Shown here piece after piece: positions 12,886 through 16,993 of a stretch of DNA of 16,993 bases. Position 1 is the stretch's first letter. Each line of letters opens with the position of its first letter. A program made the translations under genes and the position numbers. Location: the NCBI GenBank assembly GCA_913057815.1, contig CAJXOV010000001.1, positions 1 through 16,993 on the forward strand. The letters are read 5' to 3'. The notes under the pieces were generated by a model. It was not told the origin of the DNA, did no database searches, and saw nothing but the letters and a program-made list of their open reading frames with translations. The DNA comes from an uncultured Flavobacteriales bacterium. Lineage in GTDB: Bacteria > Bacteroidota > Bacteroidia > Flavobacteriales_D > Sanyastnellaceae.

Positions 12886-14637
12886 ATGAAAAACTTTCTC
12901 TTCCTTAAAGCACTTGTGTTATCCTTAAGTATAAGTTTCATAGCTCTGTCAGGATTCAGCCAGACAAAAACCGAAAAGCTCGATGAGTTTATTGGACTCT
13001 ACCATGAGTACGATTCTTTTAACGGTTCAGTGCTAGTAGCTCAAGGTGGTGAAGTGATTTACAAAAAAGGATTCGGTATGGCTAATATGGAATGGGATAT
13101 TCCTAACCAATCGAATACTAAACACCGGTTGGGTTCTATAACTAAGCAGTTCACCGGAATGCTAATTCTAAAATTAGTAGATGATGGAAAAATAGATGTG
13201 AATGCTTCTGTTTCTACTTATCTACCCGATTATCCAAAGCCACAGGGAGATAATATTACTATTCACCACTTGCTTACTCACACTTCCGGGATTCCTAATT
13301 ATACGAATTTCGAAGATTTCAGAAAAACTAGTATCAATTATTTCACTCCACAGGATTTCATCCATGAGTTTTCTTCTTTGGAGCTAGAATTCACTCCTGG
13401 AGAACAATTTAGTTATAGTAATTCAGGCTATTTTCTGCTAGGTGTGCTAATAGAAGAAGTAACAGGAAAAAGCTACGAAGACAATTTGGAAGAAAGAATT
13501 TTTGCACCGCTAAACATGGTCAACAGTGGCTATGATCACTTTACTGAAATCATTAAAAATAGAGCTACAGGATATGAAAAAAGAGGAAATGGGATTATAA
13601 ACTCTGACTTTTTAGACATGTCTATTCCTTATGCGGCAGGCTCATTATACTCAACGGTAGAAGACCTTTATTTATGGGATCAAGCACTTTATGGAGCACA
13701 GCTTTTACCTAAAAAACTAATCGAGTTATACTTTACTCCACAAATAGAAGCATGGGGAAATGCCAAGTACGCCTACGGTTTCGGAATTGGTGAAGAACGA
13801 ATAGGAAACACAGAAGAGACCATTCTAACTCACTCACACGGAGGTGGAATTAATGGGTTCAACACTAACATTTCACGTGCCACTAAAGACAAAACTCTAA
13901 TCGTACTTTTAAATAATACCGGAGGCGCTCCTTTGGATGAAATGACAACTGGAATAAGAGGAATTATAAACGGAAAAACATATGATTTCCCAAAGAAATC
14001 GGTGGCTAAGGAGCTTCTTTCAGTAATCGAAAAAGAGGGGCTTTCTTCTGCCCAAAAGTTATTTACTACTATTTCAGTGAGTGAAGATTATGATCTCTCG
14101 GAAAACGAAATGAACAATGCAGGCTATCAGCTTATAAATGGAGAAATGCTCACCGAGGCTACAGCTATTTTTAAAATGACAATTAATTCTTTTCCAGAAT
14201 CTTCAAACGCATATGACAGTTACGCTGAAGCCAATATGATGATGGGAAATAATGCATTGGCCATTGAGAATTATAAAAAGTCAATTGAGCTCAACCCTAT
14301 GAATCAAAACGGCATAGACATGCTAAAAAAATTAGGTGAAGATGTGAGTGAATTTGAAAAAGAAGTAGTGGTTTCAGAAAAGACTCTAGCTTCTTATGTA
14401 GGTAATTATGAGCTAATGCCTGAGTTCATTCTTAGCATATCTACTAAAGATGGTAAGCTAATAGCACAAGCTACAGGACAACAAGCCCTTGAGTTAAATG
14501 CTATTGCCAAAGATTCTTTTGCCGCGCCAGAAGTAGGTGCTAGAATAACTTTCCAAAAGGGAAAAAAGAATAAGATAGAGAGTCTAACTCTTTTCCAAGG
14601 AGGACAGGAAATGGTAGGACCTAAATTAGCAGATTAA
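12886..14637 (+). CDS. Secreted serine hydrolase, class C beta-lactamase fold, with TPR and C-terminal domain
   Basis: The 583-residue protein starts with a signal peptide (hydrophobic 5-22, likely cut near SGFSQ) and should act in the periplasm. Residues about 30-370 form a beta-lactamase/DD-peptidase-like domain with Ser84-Ile-Thr-Lys87 (nucleophile and base), Tyr177-Ser-Asn179 and His318-Gly-Gly320, the three active-site motifs of the class C / esterase group. The HGG in place of KTG is usual for the esterase and peptidase-like members rather than true lactamases. A helical TPR-like region follows at about 405-490 (NAYDSYAEANMMMGNNALAI), and a beta-rich domain like DUF3471 at about 498-580. 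It may act on peptides or esters; the substrate is unknown. The small lipoprotein gene follows after 70 bases. Confidence 0.9.
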   Translation: MKNFLFLKALVLSLSISFIALSGFSQTKTEKLDEFIGLYHEYDSFNGSVLVAQGGEVIYKKGFGMANMEWDIPNQSNTKHRLGSITKQFTGMLILKLVDDGKIDVNASVSTYLPDYPKPQGDNITIHHLLTHTSGIPNYTNFEDFRKTSINYFTPQDFIHEFSSLELEFTPGEQFSYSNSGYFLLGVLIEEVTGKSYEDNLEERIFAPLNMVNSGYDHFTEIIKNRATGYEKRGNGIINSDFLDMSIPYAAGSLYSTVEDLYLWDQALYGAQLLPKKLIELYFTPQIEAWGNAKYAYGFGIGEERIGNTEETILTHSHGGGINGFNTNISRATKDKTLIVLLNNTGGAPLDEMTTGIRGIINGKTYDFPKKSVAKELLSVIEKEGLSSAQKLFTTISVSEDYDLSENEMNNAGYQLINGEMLTEATAIFKMTINSFPESSNAYDSYAEANMMMGNNALAIENYKKSIELNPMNQNGIDMLKKLGEDVSEFEKEVVVSEKTLASYVGNYELMPEFILSISTKDGKLIAQATGQQALELNAIAKDSFAAPEVGARITFQKGKKNKIESLTLFQGGQEMVGPKLAD

Positions 14638-14707
14638 TATTCTCTTCAGCGTAGCCATAAGAGGTTATTTTTATAGGCTATTAATATCTCGTTTAAACAA
14701 ATCAAAA

Positions 14708-15163
14708 ATGAATAAAGTTATTTTCTTCTTGAGTGTCTCTCTTATAGCATTAGCATCATGTGACACTGTAAAAACTAATACTAAAGACTCAATAAACAAA
14801 AGCGGAGAGGCAGTCGGAAAAGTAGCTACCGAATTTATAGAGGGAGTTACAGAAGGGGTGGAAAATGCCTTAGCTATCGACCTCAAATTGTCAGATGAAC
14901 TAGTCAAGAGTGGTGTAAATACGGGTAAAATTACTGTGGATAACCACCCTAAAGGAGGAAAAAATAATCTGTTAACTGTTTATTTTACTTTCGAGAAGGA
15001 TATAGAAAAAACATTGATTGCTACAGCTTATGATAAAAAATCCCTTGAATCAGGAAGAGCTAAAACAAGATTGAAAGGTTCAGCTGGAGAAGCCAAGTAT
15101 ATTGAATTCGCTTTTGACCCTAGAACTTATTTAGGTGTAAAAAGTAAAGTTGTTATTGAATAG
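14708..15163 (+). CDS. Small putative lipoprotein of unknown function
   Basis: The 151-residue product has a short hydrophobic leader and lipobox LASC with Cys18, so it is a predicted lipoprotein. Behind it, residues 20-56 form an amphipathic, charged helix-like tract (KDSINKSGEAVGKVATEF). The C-terminal half has strand-like segments KITVDN, LLTVYFTF and YIEFAFDPRT (131-140). I do not recognise a named domain; the FDPRT segment may help to find relatives. The gene lies on the same strand between the serine hydrolase and the CreD-family gene, 70 and 129 bases away, so it may have its own promoter. An outer-membrane location is likely for a Bacteroidota lipoprotein without an obvious retention signal, which is inference. 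Confidence 0.75.
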   Translation: MNKVIFFLSVSLIALASCDTVKTNTKDSINKSGEAVGKVATEFIEGVTEGVENALAIDLKLSDELVKSGVNTGKITVDNHPKGGKNNLLTVYFTFEKDIEKTLIATAYDKKSLESGRAKTRLKGSAGEAKYIEFAFDPRTYLGVKSKVVIE

Positions 15164-15292
15164 CCATATTCTCAAATTATGGTGAGTTTATTCAGCGAAC
15201 AATAGAGAAAACTATTTAGTAAAGAAGAGATAATATAAGCGGGATTTTATCGTTCAAAATCATGTCCTTAAATTTCTAATTATTACTTCTTT

Positions 15293-16657
15293 ATGAATCA
15301 AGAAAAATCATTCCTCGACCGTCTTAACTACTGGGTTAAAACTTCTATTGGCTTAAAAGTATTTACCATTGTTTTTCTAGTGTTAATCTTATTAATTCCT
15401 ATCAATATGGTAGAGAGCTTAATAAGAGAACGTGAGTGGAATCAGAAAGACGCCATTCAAGAAGTAAGCAGCACATGGGGAAAAGATCAAACCATAACTG
15501 CTATAGTTCTTACTGTTCCTTATGTCACTTACAGTACGGTAAAAGGAAAAGATGATGAGCCTGATAAAACTGTGGAAACCAAAAGATACGCTCACTTCTT
15601 ACCTACCGAATTAGATATCACTGGTTCCTTAAATCCTGAGAAAAGAAAAAGAGGAATCTATGAAGTGGTTCTTTACAATAGCGAACTAGAAATTTCGGGG
15701 CTTTTTGATAAGCCAAACTTTAAAAAACTGAATATAAATGAGGAAGATGTAAACTGGTCGCAGGCGTATATAGAACTCGGAATTTCAGACCTTAGAAGTA
15801 TTCAAAACGAAGTGGCTATTAACTGGCTAGGACAAAAAGTAAAATTCGATCCAGGAGTGAAAAACTCAGATGTAATATCTTCTGGAATTAGCGCCAATGT
15901 TTCTTCATCAGATACTACTACAGCTTATAATTTTGATTTCAAATTGGACTTTAACGGTAGTGATCAAATTCAGTTTACACCACTGGGAAAAACCACCAAT
16001 GTTAAACTGACATCTGATTGGCCCGACCCTAAGTTTAACGGAGCATTTTTACCTGACTATAGAGAAGTTACCGAAACAGGTTTTACAGCTGACTGGCAAG
16101 TACTTCATTTAAATAGAAATTACCCTCAGGAGTTCAAAGGAAGCATGAATAAAACGGGAAGCTCTAACTTCGGTGTGGAGTTGTTTATGCCCATTGATCA
16201 CTATGCTAAGAGTATGCGTTCGGTTAAATATGCGCTACTATTTATCTCTCTAACTTTTCTGGTTTACTTCTTTACTCAGATAAAGAACAGACTGAGAATT
16301 CACCCTATTCAATATTTAATGGTGGGACTAGCCATTTGTTTATTCTTTACTCTGCTGATAGCTTTATCAGAACACCTAAGTTTTGACCTGGCTTACTTAA
16401 TAGGCGCTTCAGGAACTATAGGAATGATAACGGCCTACTCCTTCTTTGTATTTAAAAACAAGCTGCTTACAGCCATATTATCAGGAATATTAATCATACT
16501 TTATGGATTCATATACATCATCTTACAAATGCAGAATTACTCTCTACTGATAGGAAGCATTGGATTGTTCTTTATATTAGGAACAGTAATGTACATGTCT
16601 AGAAACATAGATTGGTACAGCATAACAAAGGATGAAACCCATGAGAAAATTGAGTAA
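15293..16657 (+). CDS. creD: CreD family inner membrane protein
   Basis: The 454-residue protein matches the CreD (Cet) family. One membrane helix lies at about 21-40, then a large periplasmic domain (about 45-308), then five helices near 311-328, 341-358, 366-385, 391-411 and 417-436. Signatures include LIREREWNQKDAIQEVSSTWG (43-63), the FKGSMNKTGSSNFGVELFMP segment (281-300) and the following DHYAKSMRSVKYALLF, and RIHPIQYLMVGLA at the start of helix 3. In enterobacteria creD is controlled by the CreBC two-component system and affects envelope integrity; in other bacteria it is linked to beta-lactam response. No creBC and no winged-helix regulator lies next to it here. The last 17 bases overlap the following lipoprotein gene, which suggests coupled expression. 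Confidence 0.92.
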   Translation: MNQEKSFLDRLNYWVKTSIGLKVFTIVFLVLILLIPINMVESLIREREWNQKDAIQEVSSTWGKDQTITAIVLTVPYVTYSTVKGKDDEPDKTVETKRYAHFLPTELDITGSLNPEKRKRGIYEVVLYNSELEISGLFDKPNFKKLNINEEDVNWSQAYIELGISDLRSIQNEVAINWLGQKVKFDPGVKNSDVISSGISANVSSSDTTTAYNFDFKLDFNGSDQIQFTPLGKTTNVKLTSDWPDPKFNGAFLPDYREVTETGFTADWQVLHLNRNYPQEFKGSMNKTGSSNFGVELFMPIDHYAKSMRSVKYALLFISLTFLVYFFTQIKNRLRIHPIQYLMVGLAICLFFTLLIALSEHLSFDLAYLIGASGTIGMITAYSFFVFKNKLLTAILSGILIILYGFIYIILQMQNYSLLIGSIGLFFILGTVMYMSRNIDWYSITKDETHEKIE

Positions 16658-16993
16658 AACTCAGAATGTCATAAACACATTTGTAGTCTTCTTTTTCACT
16701 TTGTTTATTTCTGGATGTACTCCTGAGCTCAAGTTCAATGAGTTCCCAGCCGGAGAATACGAAAAAGTAATGGCTTATAAAATGAATGGACATGGATCGG
16801 AGGTTATTGAAAACAATAGACTGAGCTCGGATGTAATTGGAAAAGGGAAAGAATTGACCATTAGTGAAGCTGAAGAATTATTAAGAATATTTCATGATTC
16901 TTCTACTTATGGTGACGAATTAGCTTCTTGCTTCGAGCCGCATATAGGATACGTATTTTACAATTCACAAAACAAAGTAGTGGCACATACCAC
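16641..16993 (+). CDS. Lipoprotein, cut off by the window end
   Basis: The gene starts at an ATG inside the 3' end of creD (17-base overlap, different frame) and stays open to the last base, giving 117 complete codons. The first residues are basic, then hydrophobic VVFFFTLFISG, ending in the lipobox ISGC with Cys26, so it is a predicted lipoprotein. The visible body includes GKGKELTISEAEELL and then SCFEPHIGYVFYNSQNKVVA. The CFxPxxGxxFY pattern is one that I associate with a Bacteroidota family of unknown function that usually carries a further CxxC near its end, which would lie outside the window. Tight overlap with creD suggests that the two are cotranscribed. No function can be assigned. 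Confidence 0.8.
   Translation, partial: MRKLSKTQNVINTFVVFFFTLFISGCTPELKFNEFPAGEYEKVMAYKMNGHGSEVIENNRLSSDVIGKGKELTISEAEELLRIFHDSSTYGDELASCFEPHIGYVFYNSQNKVVAHT

Noticed and set aside
14650..14690. Nested inverted repeat TAGCC/GGCTA with ATAA/TTAT behind the serine hydrolase gene
   Set aside because: The stem is interrupted and has no T-run after it, so it is not a convincing terminator.
1..16993. tRNA, rRNA, CRISPR array, insertion sequence, integrase or complete defence system
   Set aside because: No cloverleaf, rRNA core, regularly spaced repeats, transposase or nuclease/helicase defence gene set was seen; the only helicase is Mfd.

Overview
The window most likely comes from a Bacteroidota chromosome, probably a flavobacterium-like organism of the order Flavobacteriales. 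The grounds are: AT-rich genes that almost all lack a Shine-Dalgarno motif; promoter-like elements that fit the Bacteroidota TTG / TAnnTTTG pattern; a lipoprotein with a FISUMP-type domain; a short ribosome hibernation factor of Bacteroidota type; and lipoproteins with a Cys directly after a short hydrophobic stretch. I do not name a species. No rRNA, tRNA, CRISPR array, insertion sequence or complete mobile element is visible.

Layout. Positions 1-511 hold no credible gene but are packed with short repeats and hairpins. Next comes mfd (transcription-repair coupling factor), which overlaps a heme A synthase gene by four bases. A minus-strand aldo/keto reductase faces them, and upstream of it lies a short remnant of a carboxymuconolactone decarboxylase-family gene. 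A ribosome hibernation factor gene with its own promoter and terminator follows. Then come a short-chain dehydrogenase, a 72-residue conserved protein and an AraC-type regulator that carries two DNA-binding domains in tandem. Directly downstream of the regulator is a perfect 18-bp palindrome in front of an NTF2-like / secreted YHS-domain gene pair, closed by a strong terminator. A series of small membrane proteins (a four-helix HYPLF-type protein, a DoxX-like protein, a DUF998-like protein) leads to a uracil-DNA glycosylase-like Fe-S protein.

The right end is an envelope-oriented stretch: a FISUMP lipoprotein (minus), a divergent serine hydrolase of the class C beta-lactamase fold with TPR and C-terminal domains, a small lipoprotein, a CreD-family inner membrane protein, and a lipoprotein that overlaps creD and runs off the end of the window.

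How the genes may work together. Most neighbours are ordinary housekeeping or accessory genes. The most distinctive unit is the twin-domain AraC regulator, the palindrome and the NTF2-YHS pair, which I read as a regulator with its target operon (inference). The serine hydrolase, lipoproteins and CreD may form a cell-envelope stress or peptidoglycan-related group. I did not find anything that I can honestly call a new defence or mobile system.
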